Shown here: piece after piece, positions 1-9,292 of the stretch
How the letters are laid out: each line of letters starts with the position of its first letter
How positions within the stretch are numbered: position 1 is the first letter of the stretch
Assembly: GCF_001548475.1 (NCBI RefSeq)
Contig: NZ_LRUJ01000001.1
Location: 124,001-188,000, forward strand
Source: Bordetella hinzii LMG 13501
GTDB taxonomy: Bacteria > Pseudomonadota > Gammaproteobacteria > Burkholderiales > Burkholderiaceae_B
Reading direction: 5' to 3'
Length of the DNA: 64,000 nucleotides
Position numbers and translations under genes: made by a program
The notes under the pieces: model-generated
The model's database searches: none
What the model was told of the DNA's origin: nothing
What the model saw: only the letters and a program-made list of their open reading frames with translations

Positions 1-168
1 GCCGTGGTCTATGCCAAGCGCGCGGCCAATATGGTCGACCTCATGCCACAGCGCGACGCCTACCGCTTCGAGCAGGATTTCACCATGGCGCTGGCCAAGA
101 CCGAGGACGCCCGCGAAGCGCGCATGGCCTTCCTGGAAAAGCGCCAGCCGCAGTTCAAGGGGCGTTGA
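1..168 (+). CDS. Enoyl-CoA hydratase/isomerase family protein, C-terminal end (partial)
   Basis: Frame 1 is open from the left edge to TGA at 166-168 and gives the last 55 residues of a protein ending LEKRQPQFKGR. That charged tail, with the preceding EDARE-AR-AFLEKR stretch, is typical of crotonase-fold enoyl-CoA hydratases. The active site lies outside the window, so substrate is unknown. The next gene starts 2 bases after the stop, so this is probably an upstream member of the same CoA-thioester operon. Family assignment rests on the C-terminal signature only. Confidence 0.6.
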   Translation, partial: AVVYAKRAANMVDLMPQRDAYRFEQDFTMALAKTEDAREARMAFLEKRQPQFKGR

Positions 169-170
169 GC

Positions 171-2303
171 ATGGCGGCACAGACGCAACGCCCGGGCGCG
201 GGGCTGCGGGCCTTTTTCGAGGCGCGCGGCATCGCCATCATCGGCGCCTCCGATGACATCACCAAGATCGGCGGCCGGCCGGTGCACATGCTGGTCAAGT
301 ATGGCTATGCCGGCCCGGTCTATCCCATCAATCCCAAGGGCGGCACCATCCAGGGCCTGCCCGCCTATGCCAGCGTGCGCGACACGCCGACCGCCCCGGA
401 ACTGGCGATCCTCGCCGTCCCGGCCGGCGCCACCCCGGCCGCGCTGCGCGACTGCGCCGCGCGCGGCGTGAAGGCCGCCATCGTGCTGTCCTCCGGATTC
501 GTCGAGGCCGGCCCGCAAGGCGCGGCGCTGCAGGACGAACTGGTGGCCATCGCGCGCGAGAACGATATGCGCGTGCTGGGCCCGAACTGCCTGGGCGCGG
601 TCAATGTGGCAGACCGGCTGATCGGGTCCTTCTCCATCGCGCTGGAAGAGCATATGCCGCCGGCCGGCCAGGTCGGCATCGTGTCGCAATCGGGCAATGT
701 GGGCAGCCACACCATGCAGAGCGTGGCCCGGCGCGGCATGGGCGTGAGCCGCTTCATCGCCACCGGGAACGAAGCCGATGTGGACGTGGCCGACGGCATC
801 GCGGCCCTGGCCGAAGATCCCGCCACGCGCATCATCCTGTGCTGCATGGAGACCTGCCGACATGCCGGCAAGCTGATCGAAGCCCTGCGCCTGGCGCGCG
901 AGCAAGGCAAGCCGGTCATCGTGCTGAAGATCGGCTCCACCGAGAAAGGCCAGGCCGCCGCGGCCTCGCACACCGGCGCGCTGACGGGTTCGGACGCGGT
1001 GATCGACGCCATCTTCCGCCGCCACGGCGTGCTGCGCGTGCGGTCGGTCGAGGCCCTGATCGACATCGGCCATGCGGCCTCGCTGCTGATGCCCGGCCGC
1101 CTGCCGCGCAATGACGCCGTCACGCTGGTCGCGGCCTCCGGCGGCTTCGGCATCATGATGGCCGACGCCATGAGCGAAGCCGGGCTGGCCTTGCCGCCCC
1201 TGGCCCCGCACACCCAGGCGCGCATCCGCGAAGCGGTGCCCACCGCCAGCACCGGCAACCCGGTCGACGCCTCGGCGCAGATGTCCAGTCGTCCCGACAT
1301 CTTGCTCAAGATGCTCACCGCGCTGCTGGACGATCCCTCCGAGGGCGCGCTGGCCTTGTTCATGTCGCTGTCGCTCTACAACACGCGCCTGCGCGGCATC
1401 TACCTGGAAGCGCTGGCGCAGGTGCGCGCCAGCCATCCCGACCGCCTGTTGATGATCATCAGCCAAGGCCCGGCCGAGGCCATCGAGAAGATCAATGCGC
1501 TGGGTATCCCGGTGTTTTCAAGCATCGACGCGGCCGCCACCGGGCTGGCCGGGCTGGTGCGCCTGGGCCGCTTGCGCGCGGCCGACGCCGCGCCGCGCCG
1601 GGAAATGGCCGCCGAGCCGGTCGACCCCGCGGTCTTCCGCAATGAATTCCACGCCAAGCAGGCACTGGCCCAGGCCGGCATCGATGTCCCGCGGGAGATC
1701 ATCGCCCGCGACGCCGATGAAGCGGCGCGCGCGGCCGAGACCATCGGCTACCCGGTGGTGCTGAAGATCGCCTCCGAAGACATCGCCCACAAGACCGAGG
1801 CCGGCGGCGTGGCGCTCAACCTCGCCGACAGCCCGTCCGTGCGCGAAGCCTTTGCCCGCGTGCTGGCCAATGCCGCGCGCCACGCGCCGCAGGCCCGCAT
1901 CGACGGCGTGCTGGTCGCGCCCATGGTGCGCGACGGCACGGAAATGATCGCCGGGATTTCGCAGGATCCGGTCTTCGGCCCCATCGTGATGGTCGGCATG
2001 GGCGGTATCTATGCCGAGGTGCTCAAGGACGTGGCCGTGCAGGCCGCCCCGGTCAGCGAAGAAGAAGCCCTGGCGATGATCCGCTCGCTGAAGATGTTCG
2101 CCATCCTGGACGGCGCGCGCGGCCAGCCCAAGGCGGATATCGGCGCCGCCGCGCGCGCGGTCGCGCGGCTGTCGGAGTTCGCCTACCGGCATCGCGGCGA
2201 CATCGCCGAGATCGATATGAACCCCATCCTGGTGCGGCCCCAGGGTCAAGGCGTCGTCGTGCTCGATGCGCTGATGATCCCCCGCGCCGCGCCCGCACTC
2301 TGA
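171..2303 (+). CDS. Acetate--CoA ligase (ADP-forming)-like acyl-CoA synthetase, fused alpha/beta
   Basis: This 710-residue protein has an N-terminal CoA-binding Rossmann domain (AIIGASDD near residue 22), a succinyl-CoA-ligase-like middle domain and a C-terminal ATP-grasp domain from about residue 485. The conserved ASHTG motif places the candidate phosphohistidine at His267. Known relatives interconvert acyl-CoA and acid with ADP/ATP; the acyl substrate cannot be read from sequence. ATG at 171 is preferred; an in-frame TTG lies at 165 inside the previous stop region. The acyl-CoA dehydrogenase pair follows 8 bases downstream, which suggests activation or release of an organic acid in a beta-oxidation-like route. 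Confidence 0.88.
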   Translation: MAAQTQRPGAGLRAFFEARGIAIIGASDDITKIGGRPVHMLVKYGYAGPVYPINPKGGTIQGLPAYASVRDTPTAPELAILAVPAGATPAALRDCAARGVKAAIVLSSGFVEAGPQGAALQDELVAIARENDMRVLGPNCLGAVNVADRLIGSFSIALEEHMPPAGQVGIVSQSGNVGSHTMQSVARRGMGVSRFIATGNEADVDVADGIAALAEDPATRIILCCMETCRHAGKLIEALRLAREQGKPVIVLKIGSTEKGQAAAASHTGALTGSDAVIDAIFRRHGVLRVRSVEALIDIGHAASLLMPGRLPRNDAVTLVAASGGFGIMMADAMSEAGLALPPLAPHTQARIREAVPTASTGNPVDASAQMSSRPDILLKMLTALLDDPSEGALALFMSLSLYNTRLRGIYLEALAQVRASHPDRLLMIISQGPAEAIEKINALGIPVFSSIDAAATGLAGLVRLGRLRAADAAPRREMAAEPVDPAVFRNEFHAKQALAQAGIDVPREIIARDADEAARAAETIGYPVVLKIASEDIAHKTEAGGVALNLADSPSVREAFARVLANAARHAPQARIDGVLVAPMVRDGTEMIAGISQDPVFGPIVMVGMGGIYAEVLKDVAVQAAPVSEEEALAMIRSLKMFAILDGARGQPKADIGAAARAVARLSEFAYRHRGDIAEIDMNPILVRPQGQGVVVLDALMIPRAAPAL

Positions 2304-2311
2304 GGAAAAGC

Positions 2312-3517
2312 ATGCACTTCGATCAACACGTGGCGGTCCCCGACCCGGCCGCCGGGCCCGAGGTCTACCGCCAGCACGCGCGCGCGTGGCTGCGCGCCAA
2401 CCTGCCCGACTTCATGCGCAGCGACAGCCTGGACTGGCGTGCCCCCACCCTGGCCGAAAGCAGCGCCTGGGAAGCCGCCATGTACCAGGCCGGGCTGGCC
2501 GGCATGACCTGGCCCAAGCCGTACGGCGGCCATGGCCTGTCGCTGCGCGAACACCTGGCCGTGAACAAGGAAGTCGGCGCGCTGCCCATGCCCGAGAGCG
2601 TCAGCTCGATCGGCAAGGAGCTGGCCGGCCCCATCATCATGGCGGTCGGGACCGAGGCGCAGAAGCAGGCCTTCCTGCCCAATATCCTGTCCATGAAGCA
2701 GTACTGGTGCCAAGGCTTCTCCGAGCCGGATGCCGGCTCGGATCTCGCCCGGCTGCGCACCAAGGCCGTGCAGGAAGGCGGCCAGTGGCGCATCAACGGC
2801 CAGAAAATCTGGACCAGCGGCGCGGCCAAGGCACACTACTGCCTGCTGCTGACCCGCACCGGCACCGTGGCCGACAAGCATCGCGGCCTGCTGATGTTCG
2901 CCGTGCCCATGGACACCCCGGGCATCCGCGTGGTGCCCATCAAGTCCATCGACGGCAAGTCCTCGTTCGCCGAGGTGTTCTTCGACGATGTCGTCGTGCC
3001 CGACAGCGCGCGGCTGGGCGCCCCCGACGAAGGCTGGAGCGCCGCCATCCGCGTACTGTCCATCGAGCGGGCCACCAACCGCATGTACCGTCCCTGGCGC
3101 TTCGAATGCGAACTGCGCCAGCTGATCGCCGCCTGCAAATCCGACAGCCAATTGGCCAGCGCCCTGGACGACGGCTACGTCCAGCGCCGCATCGGCGACC
3201 TGGTCGGCGAAATCGACGGCCTGAAGGGCCTGGTCGAGCTGACCGTCGAACGCATGATGCGCGGCGAATCCATCGGCGCGCGCGGCTCGCTCACCAAACT
3301 CTATTGGTCGGAGTGCCACCAGGCCTTCGCCGGGCTGGCCCTGTCGCTGCTGTCCCAGGTCGGCCCGCACTCCAGCCCGCTGGCGCGGCGCGCGCACGCG
3401 GCCTTCACCAACGCCTATCTGTTCGCGCGCGCCGAGACCATCTATGCCGGCACGACCGAAGTGCAGCTCGATGTCATCGCGCAGCGCATCATGAATCTTC
3501 CCAAGGATCTGACATGA
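2312..3517 (+). CDS. Acyl-CoA dehydrogenase (large partner)
   Basis: A 401-residue acyl-CoA dehydrogenase with the usual N-terminal helical, middle beta and C-terminal helical domains. Landmarks are CQGFSEPDAGSDLARLRTKA in the FAD/substrate-binding middle region and the C-terminal AETIYAGTTEVQ stretch common in the family. It should oxidise an acyl-CoA to the 2-enoyl-CoA using FAD. Its stop overlaps the start of a second, shorter acyl-CoA dehydrogenase, an arrangement known from heteromeric (alpha2beta2) enzymes. Substrate unknown. Confidence 0.9.
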   Translation: MHFDQHVAVPDPAAGPEVYRQHARAWLRANLPDFMRSDSLDWRAPTLAESSAWEAAMYQAGLAGMTWPKPYGGHGLSLREHLAVNKEVGALPMPESVSSIGKELAGPIIMAVGTEAQKQAFLPNILSMKQYWCQGFSEPDAGSDLARLRTKAVQEGGQWRINGQKIWTSGAAKAHYCLLLTRTGTVADKHRGLLMFAVPMDTPGIRVVPIKSIDGKSSFAEVFFDDVVVPDSARLGAPDEGWSAAIRVLSIERATNRMYRPWRFECELRQLIAACKSDSQLASALDDGYVQRRIGDLVGEIDGLKGLVELTVERMMRGESIGARGSLTKLYWSECHQAFAGLALSLLSQVGPHSSPLARRAHAAFTNAYLFARAETIYAGTTEVQLDVIAQRIMNLPKDLT

Positions 3518-4458
3518 GCAGCGAAGAACTGCGCCCCGAGGAGTTCGCGCAGGCCGCCTGCGCGGCCATTAGCGACGCGCTGACGCGCCAGGACCGCCAT
3601 GAAATGGCCGCGGTATTGGCCGAGGCCGGCCTGTGCGGCGTCATGGCGGCCGAAGACGACGGCGGGCTGGGCCTGGACCTGGCCTTCGCCCTGCCCATCG
3701 CCCATGCCGCCGGGCAGCTGCATCTGCCGCTACCCCTGGCCGAACAGATCCTGCTGGCCCATGCCCTGCCCGGCACGCCGCAGGCGGCCGCCCTGGCCGC
3801 CGGCGAACGCCTGGCCGGCATCGCCTGGCAAGGCAGCGTCCAGGCCGGCCATGCCCGCCTGGACCATGGCCCGGCCGACTGGATGCTGGTGGCCGACGGC
3901 GACGGCGCCGCCCTGCTCGACGTCACGGCCGCGCCGCGCCAGGAGCAGTCCGCGCTGGATCCCGAGCATCCCCAACTGTGGTTCACGCTGCAGGACGCGC
4001 CGGTGCTCGCCCGCCTGGACGCCGCCGCCTGGGCCGCCTTCAAGCGCCGCGCCCACCTGCTGCTGGCCGAGTTCGCCAACGGGGCGGCCGAAGGCGCCCT
4101 GCAAGCCGCCGCCGGCTATATGGCCACCCGCGTGCAATTCGGCCGCCCCCTGTCGGCCAAGCAAGCGGTGCGCCACCTGCTGGCGCGCATGCGGCTGCTG
4201 CAGGACGTCTCCAGCGCGGCCATCCGCCGCGCCATGCGGACCGACGAATACGGCGCGGCGCGCGACACGCGCCCCGCCCTGGCCGGCGCGCTGGGCAATG
4301 CCGCCTACGTCATCGAGAAAGCCATCCACCTGCATGGCGGCATGGGTTTCACCTGGGAGCTGCCACTGCACCGCGCGCTGCGCGCCGTGCGCAAGCTGGA
4401 CGCCGCCTTCGGCGGCCTGTCGCGCGACACGGGCCGCGCCTACATTCAATCGGTATAA
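3514..4458 (+). CDS. Acyl-CoA dehydrogenase family protein (short partner)
   Basis: A 314-residue protein, shorter than the usual 380-400. It retains the C-terminal HLHGGMGFTWELPLHRALR signature of acyl-CoA dehydrogenases, but its N-terminal and middle domains are reduced. ATG at 3514 overlaps the preceding stop by 4 bases, so translational coupling is likely. Known alpha2beta2 dehydrogenases combine one full-length and one shortened subunit, and this pair fits that plan. Whether this subunit carries the catalytic base is not resolved here. Confidence 0.85.
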   Translation: MSSEELRPEEFAQAACAAISDALTRQDRHEMAAVLAEAGLCGVMAAEDDGGLGLDLAFALPIAHAAGQLHLPLPLAEQILLAHALPGTPQAAALAAGERLAGIAWQGSVQAGHARLDHGPADWMLVADGDGAALLDVTAAPRQEQSALDPEHPQLWFTLQDAPVLARLDAAAWAAFKRRAHLLLAEFANGAAEGALQAAAGYMATRVQFGRPLSAKQAVRHLLARMRLLQDVSSAAIRRAMRTDEYGAARDTRPALAGALGNAAYVIEKAIHLHGGMGFTWELPLHRALRAVRKLDAAFGGLSRDTGRAYIQSV

Positions 4459-4468
4459 GGACATGAGC

Positions 4469-5227
4469 ATGCAACAAGACCTGGCTGGGCGCGTGGCGCT
4501 CGTCACCGGCGCCGGCGCCGGCATCGGCCGCGCCACGGCCAGCCTGCTGGCCGCGCGCGGCGCCATCGTCGGCGTCAACGACCTCAAGGAAGAACTGGTC
4601 GATGCGGCGGTCGCCGGCATCATCGCCGAGGGCGGCAAAGCCTTCGCCGTCACGCAGAACGTGGCGACCCGCGAAGGCATCACCGAGGCCGTGCAGCGCG
4701 CCGCCGAGCAGGGCGGGCGCTTCGACATCCTGGTCAACAACGCGGCCTGGGTGCGCTACCAGAGCGTGCCCGACATCCAGCCCGAAACCATGGACCGCAT
4801 GCTGGACATCGGGTTCAAGGCGGTGGTCTGGGGCATCCAGGCGGCCGCCGCCATGATGGACCCCGAACGCGGCGGCGCCATCGTCAACGTCGCCTCGACC
4901 GCCGCCCTGAAATCGGCCCCCAACTCCATCGTCTATTCCGGCATCAAGGCCGGGATCCTGGGCATCACCCGCGCGGCGGCGGCCGAGCTCGGCGCGCGCA
5001 ACATCCGCGTCAACGCCGTCTGCCCGTCGGCCGTTCCCACCGAAGGCACCCAGCGCAACCGCAATGCCGAACGCGATGCGCGCCGCGTGGCCAGCACGCC
5101 CTTGGGCCGGCTGGGCACGGTGCAGGACATCGCCAGCGGCATTGTCTTCCTGGCCAGCGACGAAGCCCGTTTCATCACCGCGCAAGGCCTGGTGGTGGAC
5201 GGCGGCATTACCTTCACCACGCTGTGA
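4469..5227 (+). CDS. SDR family NAD(P)-dependent oxidoreductase
   Basis: A classical short-chain dehydrogenase of about 252 residues: cofactor motif TGAGAGIGRA near the N terminus, NNAAW in the middle and a YSGIKAG catalytic segment (Tyr-x3-Lys). The C-terminal GLVVDGGITF is typical. ATG at 4469 is chosen because AAGGA at 4457-4461 sits 7 bases upstream; ATG at 4463 is possible but too close to that site. It lies in the acyl-CoA operon and probably acts as a hydroxyacyl dehydrogenase or related reductase; the substrate is inferred only. Confidence 0.88.
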   Translation: MQQDLAGRVALVTGAGAGIGRATASLLAARGAIVGVNDLKEELVDAAVAGIIAEGGKAFAVTQNVATREGITEAVQRAAEQGGRFDILVNNAAWVRYQSVPDIQPETMDRMLDIGFKAVVWGIQAAAAMMDPERGGAIVNVASTAALKSAPNSIVYSGIKAGILGITRAAAAELGARNIRVNAVCPSAVPTEGTQRNRNAERDARRVASTPLGRLGTVQDIASGIVFLASDEARFITAQGLVVDGGITFTTL

Positions 5228-6390
5228 TGGAGACGGTCCTCCTGACCGGCGCGGCCAGCGGCATCGGCCGCGCCACCGCGCGCCGGCTGGCGCGCGATGG
5301 CTGGCGCTGCATCCTGGTGGACCGCAATGCCCAGGCCCTGCGGTCCCTGGCCGACGAGCTGGGCGCGGCGCATGTCCTGCGCGTGGCCGACCTCACCGAC
5401 CCGGCGCAGATCGCGGCGCTGGCCGAGGGCCTGCCGCCGCTGCATGCCCTCATCAACAATGCCGGCATGACCGATGACAGCAGCCAGCCCATCATCGGGC
5501 AGGATCCCGCGGGCTGGCAGCGCCTGCTCGACCTGAACCTGCGCGCCCCGGCCCGGCTGCCGCTGGCCCTGCGCGAGCGCCTGGTGCCCGGCGCGCGCAT
5601 CGTCAACGTGGCGTCGGGCGCCGGCTTGCGCGCCATTCCCTGGCGCGGCGCCTACAGCCCGAGCAAGGCCGGGCTGATCGCGCAGACCCGGGCCATGGCG
5701 AAGGCCTTCCCGGCCTGGCGGTTTACCGTCCTCTGCCCGGGCTTTGTGCGCACCGAGCTGGTCGCCGGGCTGATCGAGGCCGGCCGCCTGGATCCGGCCC
5801 GCGCCGTGGCCAAGATCCCCCTGGGCCGGCTGGGCGAGCCGGAAGACATCGCCTGCGCCCTGGCTTTCCTGGCCAGCGCCGGATCGGCCGCGCTCACGGC
5901 CGACCTGCTGGCCGTCGATGGCGGCTCGTCCATCTTCGGCGGCAGCCAAGCCTATACGCCCAGCGCCCATGCGCCCGTGGCTTGCGACACGCCCCTGGCG
6001 CTGCGGGTGCAAGGCCCCTGGGCCGGTCCGAGGGAAGCCGCCGGCGAAGGCTACCCGGCGGTGCTGGACACGCGGGTGCTGGCCTGCCCGCCGGGCCAGC
6101 GGTTGGACGCCATCGTCCAGGCGGCGCGGCAGGCCGCGCCCGACAGGCCTGGCAGCCTGACCGTGCTGCTGCCCCGCGACCCGGAAGAAACCTGGGAAGG
6201 CGCCGGCGAACGCGCCGCGGCGCGCATGCTGATCTCCACGCTGGCCTGCGAGTGGGGTCCCCTGGCGGCCCGCGTCAACGCCGTCGAAATCCCGGCCGGC
6301 GCCGACCCGGCCGCCTGCCTGCCGCTGCTGCGTTTCGTGGCCGGCGCGCAGGCGCAATACCTGACCGGACAAACCCTGGGCAGCCCATGA
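5227..6390 (+). CDS. SDR family oxidoreductase with extra C-terminal SDR-like half
   Basis: At 387 residues this is much longer than a normal SDR (about 250). Residues 1-240 form a complete SDR: TGAASGIGRATA, NNAGM, YSPSKAG and LLAVDGGSS. After a linker, residues from about 330 repeat the end of an SDR: LACEWGPLAARVNAVE followed by a VAGAQAQYLTGQTL stretch, but without a cofactor motif or catalytic Tyr/Lys. This suggests a tandem SDR whose second copy has lost its N-terminal half. ATG at 5227 overlaps the preceding stop, and the stop overlaps the next ATG. Confidence 0.82.
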   Translation: METVLLTGAASGIGRATARRLARDGWRCILVDRNAQALRSLADELGAAHVLRVADLTDPAQIAALAEGLPPLHALINNAGMTDDSSQPIIGQDPAGWQRLLDLNLRAPARLPLALRERLVPGARIVNVASGAGLRAIPWRGAYSPSKAGLIAQTRAMAKAFPAWRFTVLCPGFVRTELVAGLIEAGRLDPARAVAKIPLGRLGEPEDIACALAFLASAGSAALTADLLAVDGGSSIFGGSQAYTPSAHAPVACDTPLALRVQGPWAGPREAAGEGYPAVLDTRVLACPPGQRLDAIVQAARQAAPDRPGSLTVLLPRDPEETWEGAGERAAARMLISTLACEWGPLAARVNAVEIPAGADPAACLPLLRFVAGAQAQYLTGQTLGSP

Positions 6391-7118
6391 CCGATCCCGA
6401 TACCATCAAAGCGTGTTTCATCGCCGCGCGCGGCTACTGGCGCCCCTGGACCGAAGCCCTGCTGCGCGCCAACCCGGCTTTCCTGTCGCACTACGCGGCA
6501 TACGCCGGCCATCCGGCGCGCACGGGCCCTCTCTCGGCGCGCATGGTCGAGCTGATCTACGTCGCGCTCGACGCCTCGGCCACCCATCTCTACGAAGCGG
6601 GCCTGACCACCCATATGCGGCTGGCGCGGCAAGCCGGCGCCAGCGAGGCCGATCTGTTCGATGTCCTGCACCGGGTCACGCTGCAAGGCCTGAGCGCGGT
6701 ATTCCAGGCGGCCGATCTGTTGCACGAGGCCGCGCCGCTGCCGGCGCTGGCCGCGGATGATCCGCTGCGCGCGCGCATTGCCGCCAGCTGCCCCGAACAC
6801 GCGGCCAGCCTGCTGCGCCTGGCCGCCGCCGATCCGGGCTATGTTGCCGTGCTGCTGGATTTCCTGGCCCATGGCAAACCCGAGGGCGGCCTGGGCGCCG
6901 ACGAGCGCGTCTTGATCGACCTGGCCCTGCATGCCTGCTTCACACACGCCGACATGACCGCCACGCGCGCGCTCATCGCGCGCGGCCTGGAACTGGGCAT
7001 CGCGCGCCCCGCCCTGCTGCAGGCCATGCAACTGGGCGCCCATCTGGCGGTGCACGGCGCGGCGCTGGGCGCCACGGTGCACGCCCGCGAGACGGCGCCT
7101 GCCGAGCGCCAGGGATAG
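6387..7118 (+). CDS. Carboxymuconolactone decarboxylase (AhpD-like) family protein
   Basis: A 243-residue protein with two AhpD-like helical segments. One is around LSARMVELIYVALDASATHL; the second is around LGADERVLIDLALHACFTHAD. The fold is shared by gamma-carboxymuconolactone decarboxylases and alkylhydroperoxidase D, but the CxxC pair of AhpD is not present. It is the last gene of the overlapping operon (its ATG overlaps the stop before it) and probably acts on a ring-cleavage or lactone intermediate. Substrate unknown. Confidence 0.75.
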   Translation: MTDPDTIKACFIAARGYWRPWTEALLRANPAFLSHYAAYAGHPARTGPLSARMVELIYVALDASATHLYEAGLTTHMRLARQAGASEADLFDVLHRVTLQGLSAVFQAADLLHEAAPLPALAADDPLRARIAASCPEHAASLLRLAAADPGYVAVLLDFLAHGKPEGGLGADERVLIDLALHACFTHADMTATRALIARGLELGIARPALLQAMQLGAHLAVHGAALGATVHARETAPAERQG

Positions 7119-7134
7119 GCCCCCGGGCCAGCGC

Positions 7135-8106
7135 TTACCGCGGCGGCCTGGCGCCCTCGCGCGCGGCGGCCTCGAAGGTGCGCGCCAGGTCCAGGAGCTC
7201 GCGCTTGTAGTCGTCGAGGCTGCCGGTGTACTCGTCCAGATAGAGATCGCGGCGCGCCTTTTGCAGGGCCGCCGAGGTGGCGGCCTGGCGCACCGCCGCG
7301 GCCAGCTGCCGCCGCACCGGCTCGGCGATGCCGGTACGCACGGCCACGCTATAGCTGCTGTGGAACACCATGTCCGGAACGCCCTGCTCGGCAAACGTCT
7401 TGACGCCGGGAAGATGGCTGGCGCTGCCGGGGCGGCCCGTGTAGGCCAACACCTTTACATGAGGATTGTCCTTCACGCTCTGGGTCGTGCCGATGGTGGT
7501 GAAGTAGGCGTCGATCTGGCCACCCAGGATCGCCGCCAGCCCCTCCGAGCCGCCCTTGAAGGGAATGGCGCGGTACTTCACACCCAGACCCGAGGCCACC
7601 CGCGCGGCCAGGGTGGAATACGTGCCCACGCCCAGGTCCGCGGTGCCGATATCGATCTCCCGGCCCGCGCCCTTGATGTCGGCCAGCTGCGTCCAACCCC
7701 GGTCGGCCGGCACGATGAAGGCATAGCTGCTCTGGCCCAGCGGAGCCAGGATCTCGAAGTCCGAGAACGTATAGCCCGCGCTGGGCGTCATGATCTTGGC
7801 GCTGTAAAAGCCCTCGGCATGGACCAGCAGCGTATAGCCGTCGGCGGGCCGGCCCTTGACGGCCTGGATACCGATGGCCGAGCCCGCGCCGGGGCGGTTC
7901 TCCACCACCACGGGCTGCCCCATGATCTTGCCCAGCTCCTGGGCGAAGGCGCGCGAAATGGCGTCGGTCGCCGCGCCGGGCGGATAGGGCACCACCAGCC
8001 GCAGGGGTTTGTCCGGGTATTCCGCCCGCGCGCCGGCGGCGACAGAAAACAAGGTGCAGAAGGCCGCGCTGCCCAACAGCAGACGGCGACGGATGGCATG
8101 GGTCAT
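7135..8106 (-). CDS. Tripartite tricarboxylate transporter (Bug/TctC) substrate-binding protein
   Basis: A 323-residue periplasmic receptor. It has an N-terminal export signal ([11 protein letters not shown] ... ARA) and then the Bug-family opening [19 protein letters not shown], with [12 protein letters not shown] later. Bug proteins bind small carboxylates and feed TctAB-type transporters, but no tctA/tctB genes are nearby, as is common for the many orphan Bug receptors of Bordetella-like bacteria. It is transcribed divergently from the next Bug gene across a 167-base intergenic region. Ligand unknown. Confidence 0.92.
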   Translation of the reverse strand: MTHAIRRRLLLGSAAFCTLFSVAAGARAEYPDKPLRLVVPYPPGAATDAISRAFAQELGKIMGQPVVVENRPGAGSAIGIQAVKGRPADGYTLLVHAEGFYSAKIMTPSAGYTFSDFEILAPLGQSSYAFIVPADRGWTQLADIKGAGREIDIGTADLGVGTYSTLAARVASGLGVKYRAIPFKGGSEGLAAILGGQIDAYFTTIGTTQSVKDNPHVKVLAYTGRPGSASHLPGVKTFAEQGVPDMVFHSSYSVAVRTGIAEPVRRQLAAAVRQAATSAALQKARRDLYLDEYTGSLDDYKRELLDLARTFEAAAREGARPPR

Positions 8107-8273
8107 GGATAGCTCTTCTTGGCGGTTGTCCCCGCCAAAAGTGTATCGACGGCCGCGCCGCCGATTCCCACTCGATCGCGCAGTTCTGATCTGCGGTTTC
8201 AGCTATAGGCAATTCAATTGAGCTACCTAGAATTTAGGGATTCAGAAAACTCAAAAGATCCGGAGACGCTGCA

Positions 8274-9260
8274 ATGATCCCTTCCTTTCTCACACGGCGC
8301 GCCGTGCTGCTGGGCAGTCTGTTGATGAGCCTGGGCGCCCATGCCTGGGCCGCCGAGGACAACTGGCCCCAGCGCCCGATCCGCATGGTGGTCGCCGGCT
8401 CGCCCGGCGCCGGCGGCGACATCTTCGCCCGCCTGATTTCCGCCCCCTTGGCCAAGGCCCTGAAGCAGCCGGTGGTCGTGGAGACCAAGCCCGGCGCCAA
8501 CGGCATGATCGCCGCCGACACGGTGGTCCGCTCGGCCAACGACGGCTACACCCTGCTGTTCGCGCCCTCGTCCACCATCCTGCTCAACCCGGTGGTGCTG
8601 CCCACGATTCCCTACGACACCGAGAAGGACCTGCTGCCCGTGGCCCAGGTCGGCGCGGCCGGCATCCTGCTGATCGCCAATCCGAGCACCGGCTTCAAGA
8701 ACCTGGCCGATATGGTGGCCTACGCCAAGGCCCATCCCGGCAAGCTCGCCTACGGCTCCTGGGGCACGGGCTCGTCCGGCCACCTGGCCATGGAGGGCAT
8801 CAAGGCGCACTACGGCCTGGACATGCCTCACGTCCCGTACAAGCAACTGGTCACCGAGAGCACCGACCTGATCGCCAACAACATCAGTGTCGGCTTCATG
8901 GACATCGCCTCGCCCATCCCCCACATGCGCAGCGGCAAACTGGTCGCCCTCGGCCAGACCGGCTCGCGCCGCTGGCCCGCGTCCATGGACGTGCCCACCC
9001 TGGCCGAGCAAGGCTATAAATTCGAGGCCGACGGCTGGTATGGCGTCTTCGCCCCGGCCGGCACGCCGCCCGAGATCATCAAGCGCCTCAATGCCGAGAT
9101 CTACCGCGCCCAGCACGACCCCGAAGTGCAGGAGAAAATCGAAGGCCAGAACATGATCGTCCCGGCCGACGCCTCGCCCGCGGAGTTCGCCGCCTCGATC
9201 AAGCGCGACGCCGTCATCTGGCAAGACCTGGCCAAACTGGCGGACCTGAAGAACAAATAA
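8274..9260 (+). CDS. Tripartite tricarboxylate transporter (Bug/TctC) substrate-binding protein
   Basis: A 328-residue Bug-family receptor with a signal peptide ending near AHAWAAED, the opening WPQRPIRMVVAGSPGAGGD and the ETKPGANGMIA loop. GGAGA-like sequence lies just upstream of ATG 8274. It is followed 32 bases later by an SDR gene, so receptor and enzyme may be co-transcribed. Family certain; ligand not predictable. Confidence 0.92.
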   Translation: MIPSFLTRRAVLLGSLLMSLGAHAWAAEDNWPQRPIRMVVAGSPGAGGDIFARLISAPLAKALKQPVVVETKPGANGMIAADTVVRSANDGYTLLFAPSSTILLNPVVLPTIPYDTEKDLLPVAQVGAAGILLIANPSTGFKNLADMVAYAKAHPGKLAYGSWGTGSSGHLAMEGIKAHYGLDMPHVPYKQLVTESTDLIANNISVGFMDIASPIPHMRSGKLVALGQTGSRRWPASMDVPTLAEQGYKFEADGWYGVFAPAGTPPEIIKRLNAEIYRAQHDPEVQEKIEGQNMIVPADASPAEFAASIKRDAVIWQDLAKLADLKNK

Positions 9261-9292
9261 GCCGTCGCGGGTCTACTCAAGAGGCAACACAC

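Noticed and set aside
60-1466. Long open frames antisense to the CoA-ligase and other GC-rich genes
   Set aside because: They are by-products of high third-position GC on the coding strand; their translations are low-complexity, rich in His, Arg, Gly and Ala, with no known domain.
8210-8220. CAATTCAATTG palindrome between divergent Bug genes
   Set aside because: Short and AT-rich in a promoter region; it could be an operator, but there is no second copy and no regulator gene nearby to support it.
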